The notes beneath the pieces are model-generated. The model was not told where the DNA came from. It was given only the letters and a program-made list of their open reading frames with translations, and did not search any database. This document shows positions 1-10,622 of a stretch of 64,000 nucleotides of DNA, piece after piece. Each line of letters opens with the position of its first letter. Position 1 is the stretch's first letter. The position numbers and the translations under genes are program-made. The stretch is from positions 2,217,001 through 2,281,000 of the forward strand of contig NZ_CP090059.1 in NCBI RefSeq assembly GCF_021391395.1, given 5' to 3'. The DNA is from Sphingomonas cannabina. GTDB taxonomy: Bacteria; Pseudomonadota; Alphaproteobacteria; Sphingomonadales; Sphingomonadaceae.

Positions 1-1314
1 TCACGCACCGGCACCGCGGAGATCGCGGCGGACCCGATGCCGCCCAATGCGACCGACACCTTCATCATGCTGAAGGACCGCAAGCAATGGCCGAACCCGT
101 CCGAGGCGAAGGCCGCGATCATCGAGCGGATCGAGGCGCGGCTGGCGACGGTGCCCGGCCACGCCTATGAGGTCACGCAGCCGATCCAGATGCGCTTCAA
201 CGAGCTCATCGCCGGCGTGCGATCCGACGTCGCGGTGAAGGTGTTCGGCGAAGACTTCGCCGAGATGAACGCGGTCGCCAACCGCATCGCCGCCGCGCTG
301 CGCCGCGTGCCGGGCGCAGAGGACGTCAAGGTCGAGCAGACCGAGGGCCTCCCCATGCTCGACATCGCCTATAGTCAGGATCGGGCGAGCCGGGTCGGCG
401 TGGCGGCGCAGGACGTCGCAGATACGGTTGCCGCCGCGATCGGCGGGCGCGAGGCGGGCCGCATCTTCGAGGGCGACCGCAGCTTTCCCATCGTGATCCG
501 CCTTGCCGATGCTACACGCGCCGATCTCGAGGCGCTCGGCCAGACGCCGGTGCCGACCCCGGCCGGCGCGTTCGTGCCCCTGGCCAGCGTCGCCGACATC
601 CGGATTGTGGATGGTCCCAACCAGATCAGCCGCGAGAACGGCAAGCGCCGCGTCGTCGTCCAGGTTAATGTCCGTGGGCGCGACGTCGCGAGTGTCGTGT
701 CCGAGGCGCGCGCCGCGATCGCGCGCGACGTGCCGCTTCCCGCCGGCATCTGGCTGATCTGGGGTGGCCAGTTCGAGAATCTGGCCTCGGCACGCGGCCG
801 GCTCGCGGTGGTGGTGCCGGCGTGCTTCGCGCTGATCATGCTGCTGCTCTACGGGGCGCTGCGAAACATTCGGGATGCCGCGATCGTGTTCACCGGCGTG
901 CCGCTGGCGTTGGTGGGCGGTGCGCTCGCGCTGCTCCTGCGGGGCATGCCCTTCTCGATCTCGGCCGCGGTCGGATTCATCGCGCTGTCGGGTATCGCGG
1001 TGCTCAATGGGCTGGTGATGCTCACCTCGATCCAGAAGCTGGTCGAGGAGGGCCGTGATCCGGCATCCGCTGCCCGGGAGGGAGCGTTGGCACGCCTCCG
1101 CCCGGTCGCGATGACCGCGCTGGTGGCGAGCCTCGGCTTTCTGCCGATGGCGCTCGGACATGGCGCGGGTGCGGAGGTGCAGAAGCCGCTCGCGACCGTG
1201 GTGATCGGCGGATTGTTCTCGGCGACCTTATTGACGTTGTTCGTGCTGCCGACGCTCTATGCTCGGTTCGGCGGCGGGCGGTCGCCGAGCCAGGCGGCGG
1301 GTGTCGGCCAATGA
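1..1314 (+). CDS. Heavy-metal efflux RND permease, C-terminal part (CzcA/CusA family)
   Basis: Inner-membrane proton-driven pump of the RND superfamily that exports metal cations through a periplasmic adaptor and outer-membrane channel. The reading frame is open from base 1, so the N-terminal half lies outside the window; 437 codons are visible. The periplasmic porter region comes first (GTAEI and PNATDTF, then LKDRKQW, are typical of CzcA/CusA), followed from about residue 265 by the C-terminal membrane helices with the family's helix-rich GALRNIRDA and LPTLYARF segments. It converges on the FAD oxidoreductase gene, with 10 bases between the stops. Which metal is moved cannot be told from this half. 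The family call is firm. Confidence 0.9.
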   Translation, partial: SRTGTAEIAADPMPPNATDTFIMLKDRKQWPNPSEAKAAIIERIEARLATVPGHAYEVTQPIQMRFNELIAGVRSDVAVKVFGEDFAEMNAVANRIAAALRRVPGAEDVKVEQTEGLPMLDIAYSQDRASRVGVAAQDVADTVAAAIGGREAGRIFEGDRSFPIVIRLADATRADLEALGQTPVPTPAGAFVPLASVADIRIVDGPNQISRENGKRRVVVQVNVRGRDVASVVSEARAAIARDVPLPAGIWLIWGGQFENLASARGRLAVVVPACFALIMLLLYGALRNIRDAAIVFTGVPLALVGGALALLLRGMPFSISAAVGFIALSGIAVLNGLVMLTSIQKLVEEGRDPASAAREGALARLRPVAMTALVASLGFLPMALGHGAGAEVQKPLATVVIGGLFSATLLTLFVLPTLYARFGGGRSPSQAAGVGQ

Positions 1315-1324
1315 TGCCGTCAGA

Positions 1325-2946
<1,622 letters not shown>

Positions 2947-2947
<1 letters not shown>

Positions 2948-5901
2948 CAGAAGGTGGCGGCCACGCCGAAGAAGACGCGCCGGTCCTCGCGCGTGGTGTT
3001 CAGCAGGCGCAGCTCGTCCTGCAGATACTGGCGATCGATCTCGCGCGTCAGGTTTATCGCCTCGACCGTCAGCCGCACGTTCTTGGTGAGGTTGAGCTGG
3101 GCCGAGACGTCGAGCTGCCCGCGCCCGTCGGCATAAGAGCTGCCGCCGCTCGCCGCGCTGCCCTGCCCCTGGAGATAGTCGCTGCGATAGATGTAGGCGG
3201 CGCGCAGCGAGAAGTCGTCGTCCTCGTAATAGCCGATCAGGTTGTAGCTGTGCTTCGACAGGCCCGGCAGCGGCAGGCTGGCGCCGGTCGCCTCGTCGAT
3301 CAGCGGCGTCTCGCTGTCGACATAGGTGTAGTTCGCCTGGATACCGAGGTTGTCGAACGGCGCCGGCAGGAAGCGCAGCGCGTGCTGGTAGGCGACCTCG
3401 AAGCCCTTGATCTTGCCCGATCTGCCGTTGATCGGCTGGGTGATCTGAAAGAGATCGGTGGGGCTGGTGGAGAAGCCGGGGACATATTCCGCCTGCGTCA
3501 CGTTGATCGTGAAGGAATCGACGTTCTTGTAGAAGGCGGCGAAGGTGAGCGCGCTCGACGGGGCGAAATACCATTCGAGCGTGGCATCGAACTGAGTAGC
3601 CTCGAACGGGCGCAGCCTGGGGTTGCCGCGCGAGCCGGTCCGCGACACGATCAGCGGCACGAAGCTGACGCCGACGTCGCTGAGGCTCGGCCGCGCGACC
3701 ACCTTTGCCGCGGCGGCGCGAAAGGTCAGATTGGAAGTCAGGTCGAGCGCCAGGTTGGCGCTGGGCAGCCAATAGTCGAAGCGCGATTTCGACGCCGTCG
3801 GCTCGGTATCCGACAGGAAGCCGGAGGAGATGCGGTCCATGGTGACGTAGCGCACGCCGGCATTGCCCGAGAGCGGCATCGATCCGACGCGGCCGGCGAA
3901 ATTGGCCTTGGCGTAGAAAGCGATCGTGTCCTGATCGACGTCCTTGATCGACACGCGCCCGAACGGAATGGTGTCGGCGCGCGGGACCGGGAGGCCGAAG
4001 GCGTCGCGTGCCGCCTGCTTGTCGGTGGTGCCGGTCAGGAAATCGCGCGGAAAATTGCCGTTCACGCCGGGGAAGAAGCTGCCGACGCTGTTGTCGTAAT
4101 TGAGACCCGGCAGCTCGTCGACGGTCAGGATGCCGTCGCCGTTCTTGTCCCCGACCCCGAGCAGGCTGGCCGCCGAGGGAATGTTCTGGGGCGCTTCGGA
4201 ATAAAATTCGATCCGCTCGTAGCGCGAGCCGAGCTGGACCGACTTCACCGGACCCCAATCGGTGCGGATCTCGAAGTCGAGGCGGGCGTCGTAGCCGGTG
4301 TTGTCGGTCCGGAAGTCGTTCTCGAAGATCGAGGCGAGCTGATATTGTCCGGGATCGTCGCGGTCGAAGTTTGTGCTGAGCGCGAGGTCGGGCACCGGGT
4401 TGCCGGCGGAGAAGTCGTAGCTCGCGTTGGTCGTGTTGCCGGCGCGCGGGACGACGACATAGGTGAAGGAGGCGCCTGGACCGCCGTCAGTGCCCTTGCC
4501 TTTGCTGTACGAGGCATCCGCCGACACCTTGACGATGTCGCCGTCATATTTGGTCGAGAGACCAAGGTTGGTCGACCTGAACTCGGTCGGCTCGTCGTAG
4601 ATCAGCGGGCGCAGGGTCACGCCGTTGAAGGTGCCGCTGAGCACGGTGCCGTTCTCGTCGGCGACCGCGTTCACGTCGTTGTCGTTGAACAGCACCTGAT
4701 AGTTGACGCTGTTCCGCTCGCGCTTCAGCCGCGTGTAGGTGCCGTCGAGAATGATCTCCCAATTCTCGGCGGGGCGATATTGGACCGAGCTGTTGAGGGT
4801 CAGCCGCTCCTCCCGCCGGTCGTAGATGCGGGCCATGAAGCGGTTGGGGCGGAACAGCCCGGGATCGTTCACCCCGTCGCCGTTGCCGTCGATATTGTTG
4901 GTCCGCGTCCAGCCGCCAGAGTCGAAGGAGTAGCCGCGTGTGTGGATGTTCGAATAGGCGGCGCTGGCGAGGATGCCGAAGCTGTCGTTGAAGCTCTTCG
5001 ACACCAGGGCCGAGCCGCGATAGCCGAGGTGGTCGGCCTGGTCGGTATAGGCGCCTTGCAACCGGCCGCTGACGACGAAATCGTCGAGCTCCAGCGGACG
5101 CTTGGTCTTGAGGTTGACGGTGGCGCCCAGCGCGCCCTCGGGCATGTCGGCCGAGGGCGACTTGGCGACGACGATGCTCGAGATGATCTCCGGGCTGATC
5201 GATTCGAGCGACGCGCTGCCGCCCGGGCCGGGGCCGAGGAAGGTGCGGCCGTTGATCTCGAGCCGGTTCTGCGAGATGCCGCGCACGGTGAAGTTCGATC
5301 CGTCGCCCTCGCGCCGTGTGATCTGGACGCCGGTGATGCGGCTCATTGACTCGGCGACGTTCTGGTCGGGGAGCTTGCCGATGTCTTGCGCGGTGATGAC
5401 GTCGACAATGTTGCCGGCGGCACGCTTGACGTTGATCGATTCCTGGAGCGAGGCGCGGATGCCGGTGACGACGATGTCCTCGTCACCTGCCGGGGGCGCA
5501 GCGCCTTCCTGAACTGCATCATTGGCTTGGCCCTGCGGCGGCATTGCGGGACCGACCTGCGCAAGGGCGACCGGACGCGGTGCTGCCGCCGTTTCCTGGC
5601 GTTTCAGCACGATCGCGCGGCCGATCGTGACGGGCACGAGATCGGTGCCCGCCAGCAGCAGCCGCAGCGCCGTGGCGACATCCAGCGATCCCTTGACGCG
5701 GTTGACTCTCACCCCGTCAGTGATGGGGCCGGACGCAAGGACCTGGATGCCGGCCTGATGCGCAAACAACGGAATGCCGGTTCGCGCCGGCTGGGCTGGG
5801 ACGTCGAAACGCCGCACCTGGGCGGTCGCGCCGGCAGGCGCGGCCATGCCGCAGACGACCGCGGCGGCGGTGCCGAGCAAGTGAAGGCGTGCGTATGTCA
5901 T
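2947..5901 (-). CDS. TonB-dependent receptor with N-terminal STN signalling domain
   Basis: 984-residue outer-membrane beta-barrel importer. A signal peptide spans about residues 1-28. It is followed by a secretin/TonB short N-terminal (STN) domain at roughly 30-103, a Pro/Ala linker, a TonB box-like DIVVTGIR at 142-149, a plug with LPDQNVAESM and the VRGISQNR segment, and the barrel, ending in the usual terminal Phe. The STN domain is the part that contacts FecR in cell-surface signalling, and a FecR gene lies 77 bases upstream. A strong ribosome site (GGGGAGGA) sits just before the ATG. Resembles the Caulobacter/Xanthomonas receptor type that imports carbohydrates or other non-siderophore ligands; the ligand cannot be read from sequence. 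Confidence 0.93.
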
Positions 5902-5978
5902 TCCATCCTCCCCGCATCATCGGGCGCCCTATCGTGGGCGCGCTCTCGACATCACGAGTCCGTGACGGTGCATTTCCG

Positions 5979-6920
5979 TCAGGGGTGCGGGGACTTTTTT
6001 CTCGACAGACGAATTTCGGAGGGTGTCGAGGTGACCTCGACGTCGAGCGTGGCCGCCACGGTCGCGGCGAAGTCGCCCGGGCGGTCGATCTGGAACAGTC
6101 CCACCAGCCGCTCTCGAGCGAGCTCCGGATCGGCAACCACGAGCTGCTGCTGGTTGTAGCGGTTGAATTGGGTGACGGCGCTGCCTAGCGTCTCGTTCTC
6201 CAGCGAGATCTCGCCAGCGCGCCAGGCCAGCGCGCGCTCTATCCGGGCCGGGGCCGTGCCCGTCTCCGGCGTCATCGCTCCCGGCCGAAAGGTCGCGTAC
6301 TGGCCGGCGTTGAGGATCGTCATCGTTCCGCCGCCGTCGCTGGCCCAGACGGCGACGATCCCCTCCGTGACGGCGACCTGGACGCCGTCGTCGGCACGGC
6401 TCACCGAGAAGGCGGTGCCGACAGCGCGCGCCTGGGCGATGCCGGCGTCGACGATGAAGGGCCGCTTGCGGTCCTTGGCGACCTGGAACCACGCCTGCCC
6501 CTTGCCGAGCGCGATGCGGCGGCTGTCGCTCGCCATCACGACGCGCAGCTCGCTGCCGGTATCGATCGTCGCCACCGATCCGTCGGCGAGCGGCAGCCGC
6601 CGGATCTCGCCGCGCGCGGTCGTGACGCGCTCGCCCATCAGCCACGGCCAGCCGACGACGCCGGCGACCGCCGCCGCTGCCGCGGCGCCGCCCAGTCCGG
6701 TCAGCAGCCATCGCCGGGTCGGCAGCGGGCGTGGGGAGGCATCGACCGCGCCCTGATGCGTCAACGCCTCACCGATCGCGCTGAGGCCGGCCTGCGCCCG
6801 CAGCAGCGCACCGGCGTGGCGAGAGTCCTGGGCCAGCCACGCCTCGAGCTCGGCATGGCCGCTTGCATCGAGCGGATGGCGAAGTGCCCAGGCGGCGGCT
6901 TCCTCAGCGGGATCGTGCAC
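5979..6920 (-). CDS. FecR-family anti-sigma factor
   Basis: 313 residues. An N-terminal DUF4880-type helical region (about 5-50, with EAWLAQDSRHAGAL) would bind the sigma factor. One membrane segment lies at about 74-95, followed by the periplasmic FecR domain (about 100-195, RLPLADGSVATIDTGSELRV) and a C-terminal STN-like domain (about 220-290). The start overlaps the sigma gene by 17 bases, the usual arrangement for co-produced ECF/FecR pairs. It should relay the occupied or empty state of the adjacent TonB receptor across the inner membrane. Confidence 0.93.
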   Translation of the reverse strand: MHDPAEEAAAWALRHPLDASGHAELEAWLAQDSRHAGALLRAQAGLSAIGEALTHQGAVDASPRPLPTRRWLLTGLGGAAAAAAVAGVVGWPWLMGERVTTARGEIRRLPLADGSVATIDTGSELRVVMASDSRRIALGKGQAWFQVAKDRKRPFIVDAGIAQARAVGTAFSVSRADDGVQVAVTEGIVAVWASDGGGTMTILNAGQYATFRPGAMTPETGTAPARIERALAWRAGEISLENETLGSAVTQFNRYNQQQLVVADPELARERLVGLFQIDRPGDFAATVAATLDVEVTSTPSEIRLSRKKSPHP

Positions 6921-7533
6921 GAGAAACGCCTCCCGTCGACGACAGGTCCTGCCCGGCTTCGGGCTCGGTCAACAGCTTCAGGATCGCGCGCAGGCTGCGG
7001 CTCGCTTCATTCTCGACGACGGCCTCTGTGACTCCCAGCGTCTGCGCGATCTCCTTCTGGCTCAGGCCTTCGACCTTGCGCATGAGGAAGATCCGGCGGG
7101 CGCGCTCCGAGACCGTGGCGAGCGCCGCCTGCACGCGGCCGAGTTCCTGGCGGGCAGCGGCGATCCGCTCGGGGGAGAGCAGCTCGATCTCCCATTGCTC
7201 GTCGACCGGGTCTGCCATCGCCTCGAGCCGGACCACCCGCGCACGCTTGCGCTGCCGCTGCACCAGATTGCGCGCCATCGTGAAGAGATAGGCGCGCGGC
7301 ATCGTGACATGGCTGACGTCGCGAAGCTGGGCGAGGCGGCAATAGCATTCCTGCACGACATCCTCCACATCGCCCGCGTCGACGAGCCGACGCTGCAGCC
7401 ACCTGCGCAGGTCGCGTTCGTGCGGCAGGATCTCCCGTCCCACCCATTCGGCCAGTGCCTCGCGTTCCGTCGCCTCTCTCCCTCGAATCCTAAGAGGCCC
7501 GTCGGCGATGTTTCCGTCAACCAATTCGAGCAA
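6904..7533 (-). CDS. ECF-type RNA polymerase sigma factor (FecI-like)
   Basis: Up to 209 residues, with sigma region 2 at about 40-105 (DVEDVVQECYCRLAQL, then RAYLFTMARNLV) and region 4 at about 145-195 (RARRIFLMRKVEGLSQKEIAQTLGV). It is first in the minus-strand signalling operon with FecR and the TonB receptor and should direct transcription of that operon. The start is uncertain: no ATG exists upstream of region 2. TTG at 7533 gives the full length; GTG at 7443 would give 179 residues and still keep region 2. It is divergent from the patatin gene with only about 32 bases between starts, so the promoters must overlap. Confidence 0.88.
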   Translation of the reverse strand: MLELVDGNIADGPLRIRGREATEREALAEWVGREILPHERDLRRWLQRRLVDAGDVEDVVQECYCRLAQLRDVSHVTMPRAYLFTMARNLVQRQRKRARVVRLEAMADPVDEQWEIELLSPERIAAARQELGRVQAALATVSERARRIFLMRKVEGLSQKEIAQTLGVTEAVVENEASRSLRAILKLLTEPEAGQDLSSTGGVSRARSR

Positions 7534-7565
7534 GCGGTGATATACTCCGGACGGCGGAGAGCGAT

Positions 7566-8528
7566 ATGGCTGGTGACCTTGCGATCGTGCTGAGCGGAGG
7601 AGGCGCCAAGGGCGCCTTTCAGGTCGGCGTCGTGCATGAGCTCGTCGTCAACCGCGGCGTCAGGATCGACATCGTCGCCGGCGTCTCGACCGGCTCGATC
7701 CAGGCCCTGGGGGTGGCGCAGGACGATGTGCCGGAGATGCTGCAGCGATGGCTCGACATCAAGGGCAACGGCGACATCTACGAGGAGCGGCTGCTGGGGA
7801 TCGTGGGCGGCATTCTGGGGGAGGACGCACTCTACGACGCCGCGCCGCTGCGCCGGCTGCTCAAGGATTTCGCCGACGACGCGAGGCTGAGGGCGAGCGG
7901 GCGCAAGCTCCGGATCGGCGTGGTCAATCTCGGCACCGGCGAATATCGCAGCATCGACGAGACGGTGCCCGGCATCCACAACTGGGTCTATGCCAGCTCG
8001 GCGATGCCGGTGTTCTTCGACCCGCTGAAGACGCGTGCCGGCGACGGCACCGAGGAGCAATGGGTGGATGGGGGCGTGCGCAACGTCACGCCCTTGGACG
8101 CAGCGCTGGAGCTCAACCCGCGCGGCGTGATCGTCGTGCGTGCCTCGCCGCCGCCGCATCCGGGCAGGGTGCGCACCTATTCCAACCTCATCAAGATCGG
8201 CCTGCGCGCCGTCGATATCCTCCAGTCGGAGGTGTCGGCGAACGACACCGCCAATGCGACACTGATCAACGACATCATCGCCGCACGCGAGGCGCAGGCG
8301 CGGGCACTGCGGTCGGCGGGCGTAACCGGTGCGGCGGCGGCGACTATCCTGCGCCCGCTCGACCTCCAGATCGCCCGCTATCGGTTCGCGCCGATCCGCA
8401 TCATCGAGCCCGAGCAGGAATATTCCGAAACGCTCGAGTTCGATCCCAAGAAAATCCGTAAGGCCATTGACGCCGGGCGGGCGGCGGTCGAACGTGAATG
8501 GGAAGCGCTTGAGCCGCTGCTGAGCTGA
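7566..8528 (+). CDS. Patatin-like phospholipase
   Basis: 320-residue predicted serine lipid acyl hydrolase. It shows the oxyanion-hole motif SGGGAKGAF near residues 10-18, the nucleophile elbow GVSTG with Ser41, and the catalytic-dyad Asp168 in WVDGGV, so all active-site elements are present. No signal peptide is apparent, which suggests a cytoplasmic or membrane-peripheral enzyme acting on phospholipids. It stands alone, divergent from the sigma-factor operon and followed by a tRNA gene on the other strand. The physiological substrate is unknown. Confidence 0.92.
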   Translation: MAGDLAIVLSGGGAKGAFQVGVVHELVVNRGVRIDIVAGVSTGSIQALGVAQDDVPEMLQRWLDIKGNGDIYEERLLGIVGGILGEDALYDAAPLRRLLKDFADDARLRASGRKLRIGVVNLGTGEYRSIDETVPGIHNWVYASSAMPVFFDPLKTRAGDGTEEQWVDGGVRNVTPLDAALELNPRGVIVVRASPPPHPGRVRTYSNLIKIGLRAVDILQSEVSANDTANATLINDIIAAREAQARALRSAGVTGAAAATILRPLDLQIARYRFAPIRIIEPEQEYSETLEFDPKKIRKAIDAGRAAVEREWEALEPLLS

Positions 8529-8582
8529 GCGGAATGCGCGCAGAGTGCCCTAGCCGATAAAAATCGAAATCGTGAAGGTAGC

Positions 8583-8657
8583 TGGCTCCCCGAGTTGGAT
8601 TCGAACCAACGGCCGCTCGATTAACAGTCGAGAGCTCTACCGCTGAGCTATCGGGGA
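8583..8657 (-). tRNA. tRNA-Asn (GTT)
   Basis: 75 bases including an encoded CCA end. The acceptor arms TCCCCGA/TCGGGGA pair perfectly, the D-loop GCTCAGCGGTAGAGC and T-loop GGTTCGAATCC are canonical, and the anticodon arm CTCGA-CTGTTAA-TCGAG places GTT as anticodon. It lies between the convergent 3' ends of the patatin and NAD kinase regions. Confidence 0.97.
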
Positions 8658-8724
8658 ACGCGCTTGGAGGCGCGGCTAATAGCAGTGCTTTCGGGCTTTG
8701 CAAGCCCCTCGCGCACAACCTGTC

Positions 8725-9498
8725 TCAGGCGATGAACTGCTCCATCGTGATGCGGTCGTCGAGGGCGTGCTCGGGGTCGAACAGCAGCGTCAGGTCGCGC
8801 AGCGGATCGATCGCGATGTCGACCTGTGCGACGTCGCGTACCTCGCGTTGGTCGGCGACGGCGCTCACCGGGCGCTTCTCCGGCTCCAGCACGCGGATGC
8901 TGATTCGCGCCTTCTCCGGCAGGATCGCGCCGCGCCAGCGGCGGGGGCGGAAGGCGCTGATCGGGGTGAGCGCGATCAGCGCCGATCCCAGCGGCAGGAT
9001 CGGACCGTTGGCGGAGAGGTTATAGGCCGTGGAACCGGCCGGCGTCGCTGCGAGAATGCCGTCGCACACCAGCTCGGGCAGCACGACGCGGTCGTTCACC
9101 GTCACTTCGAGCTTGGCGGTCTGGCGGGTTTCGCGCAGCAGCGATACCTCGTTGATGGCAGGAAGCTCGCGCAGCTCGCCCTCGATCGTGCGGGCGGTCA
9201 TGGTCAGTGGAGAGACCTTGAAAGGGCGTGCGCGCTCGAGCCGGCGCTCGAGGTCGGCGATGCGCCAGTCGTTCATCAGGAAACCGACGGTGCCGAGGTT
9301 CATCCCGAATACCGGCACGCTGCGATGCGCCTCCAGCATTTGGTGGAGCACCTGGAGCATGAAGCCGTCGCCGCCGAGCGCGATCACCAGGTCGGCTTCC
9401 TCGAACGGCACCCAGTCGTAGGCGCGCGACAGGTCCTGCACCGCGGCCTGGGCCGGCGGCGTCGGCGACGCGAGCAGGGCACGCTTGGCGAGCGTCAT
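8725..9498 (-). CDS. nadK: NAD kinase
   Basis: 257 residues; phosphorylates NAD to NADP using ATP or polyphosphate in the cytosol. It shows the diagnostic GGDG motif at about 42-45 (ALGGDGFML), the FGMNLGTVGFL loop, the INEVSL segment and the ATPAGSTAYNLSANGP substrate region. Length is normal for the compact alphaproteobacterial form. Its ATG overlaps the end of moaA by 4 bases, so the two are translated from one message. Confidence 0.95.
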   Translation of the reverse strand: MTLAKRALLASPTPPAQAAVQDLSRAYDWVPFEEADLVIALGGDGFMLQVLHQMLEAHRSVPVFGMNLGTVGFLMNDWRIADLERRLERARPFKVSPLTMTARTIEGELRELPAINEVSLLRETRQTAKLEVTVNDRVVLPELVCDGILAATPAGSTAYNLSANGPILPLGSALIALTPISAFRPRRWRGAILPEKARISIRVLEPEKRPVSAVADQREVRDVAQVDIAIDPLRDLTLLFDPEHALDDRITMEQFIA

Positions 9499-10490
9499 CC
9501 GCCGGTGGCGTTCATGTGGCGCTCGACGGCCGGCGCGGCGCCGGCGCGGATCGCGAAGTCGTGGCGTGCCGGCTTGGCGGCGAGGGCGGCGTCGATCGCC
9601 GCGTCGAGCGCCGGTAGGCCGCCGGTCCGGAGCGCGGCCTTGAGGTCGACCTGATCGTCATGGCCTAGGCACATGTAGAGCTTGCCCTCGGTGGTGAGGC
9701 GGACGCGGTTGCAGCCGTCGCAGAAATTGGCGGTGAGCGGGGAGATCAATCCCAGCCGCGTGCCCCAGGGCGTGCGCCAGTAGCGCGCCGGGCCGCCGCT
9801 GCGGTGGACGTCGCGGACCAGCTCGATCTCGGCCGCCAGCGCCTCGAACACGCGGGTGAGGGGGACGAAGCGGTCGGCGCGGTCCTCGTCGATATGGCCG
9901 AGCGGCATCGTCTCGATCAGGCTGAGGTCGAAGCCATGCTCGCCGCACCAGGCGAGCATCGGCGCGATCTCATGTTCGTTGAGGCCGGCGAGCGCGACCA
10001 TGTTGATCTTGACCGCGAGCCCCGCGTCGCGCGCGGCGAAGATGCCGGCGAGCACGCGGTCGAGCTCGCCGTGGCGGGTGATGTAGCGGAAGGCCTCGGG
10101 ATCGCGGCTGTCGAGGCTGACGTTGACGCGGCGGATGCCCGCCTCGAACAGCGTCGCCGCGTGATCGGCGAGGCGGGTGCCGTTGGTGGTGAGGGTGAGC
10201 TCATCGAGGCCGGCGCCGATATGCGTGCCGAGCCGGCGGGCGAGACCGGCGATGCCGCGGCGGACGAGCGGCTCGCCGCCCGACAGGCGGACCTTGCGGA
10301 CGCCGCGGGCGATGAAGCGCTCGGCGATCGTCGCGATCTCGTCGAGCTCCATCATCGCCGCCTTCGGCAGGAAGGTCATCTGCTCCGCCATGCAGTAGCG
10401 GCAGCGCAGGTCGCAGCGATCGGTGACGGAAACGCGCAGATAAGAGATCGCGCGGCCGTGGCGGTCGATCAGGGGCGCGGACGCGGCCAT
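9495..10490 (-). CDS. moaA: GTP 3',8-cyclase (molybdenum cofactor synthesis)
   Basis: 331-residue radical-SAM enzyme that starts molybdopterin synthesis by rearranging GTP. The N-terminal cluster Cys26-x3-Cys30-x2-Cys33 (VTDRCDLRCRYC) binds the SAM iron-sulphur cluster. The second cluster motif FCDGCNRVRLTTEGKLYMC lies at roughly 262-280, and the protein ends in Gly-Gly, which the family needs for activity. It is transcribed ahead of nadK. moeA, a later step in the pathway, is about 23 kb away, so the molybdenum genes are not clustered here. Confidence 0.96.
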   Translation of the reverse strand: MAASAPLIDRHGRAISYLRVSVTDRCDLRCRYCMAEQMTFLPKAAMMELDEIATIAERFIARGVRKVRLSGGEPLVRRGIAGLARRLGTHIGAGLDELTLTTNGTRLADHAATLFEAGIRRVNVSLDSRDPEAFRYITRHGELDRVLAGIFAARDAGLAVKINMVALAGLNEHEIAPMLAWCGEHGFDLSLIETMPLGHIDEDRADRFVPLTRVFEALAAEIELVRDVHRSGGPARYWRTPWGTRLGLISPLTANFCDGCNRVRLTTEGKLYMCLGHDDQVDLKAALRTGGLPALDAAIDAALAAKPARHDFAIRAGAAPAVERHMNATGG

Positions 10491-10585
10491 ACCCAGCAGC
10501 TAGGACTTTGTTGGCGCGGTCACAAGCCTCAGCAGATTTCTTACGAACCCCTGTTTTTCTTCATTCCTTTCGGCGAGAAGCGTTG

Positions 10586-10608
10586 CGCCTCTCCGCAGGG
10601 GAGGACGC
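10586..10608. repeat. Short GC-rich hairpin before the EAL gene
   Basis: An imperfect palindrome (CCTCTCC-GCA-GGGGAGG, flanked by GCG/CGC) lies just upstream of the ribosome site of the EAL gene. It resembles a single arm of the REP-like palindromes found elsewhere in the window. Confidence 0.45.
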
Positions 10609-10622
10609 GTGAGGGGGTATTC

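Noticed and set aside
1..1161. Long minus-strand open frame opposite the RND pump gene
   Set aside because: Arg/His/Asp-rich antisense shadow of a high-GC gene; no domain, and the plus strand encodes a clear CzcA-family protein.
2948..4258. N-terminal extension of the FAD oxidoreductase
   Set aside because: Out-of-frame reading of the TonB receptor gene on the same strand.
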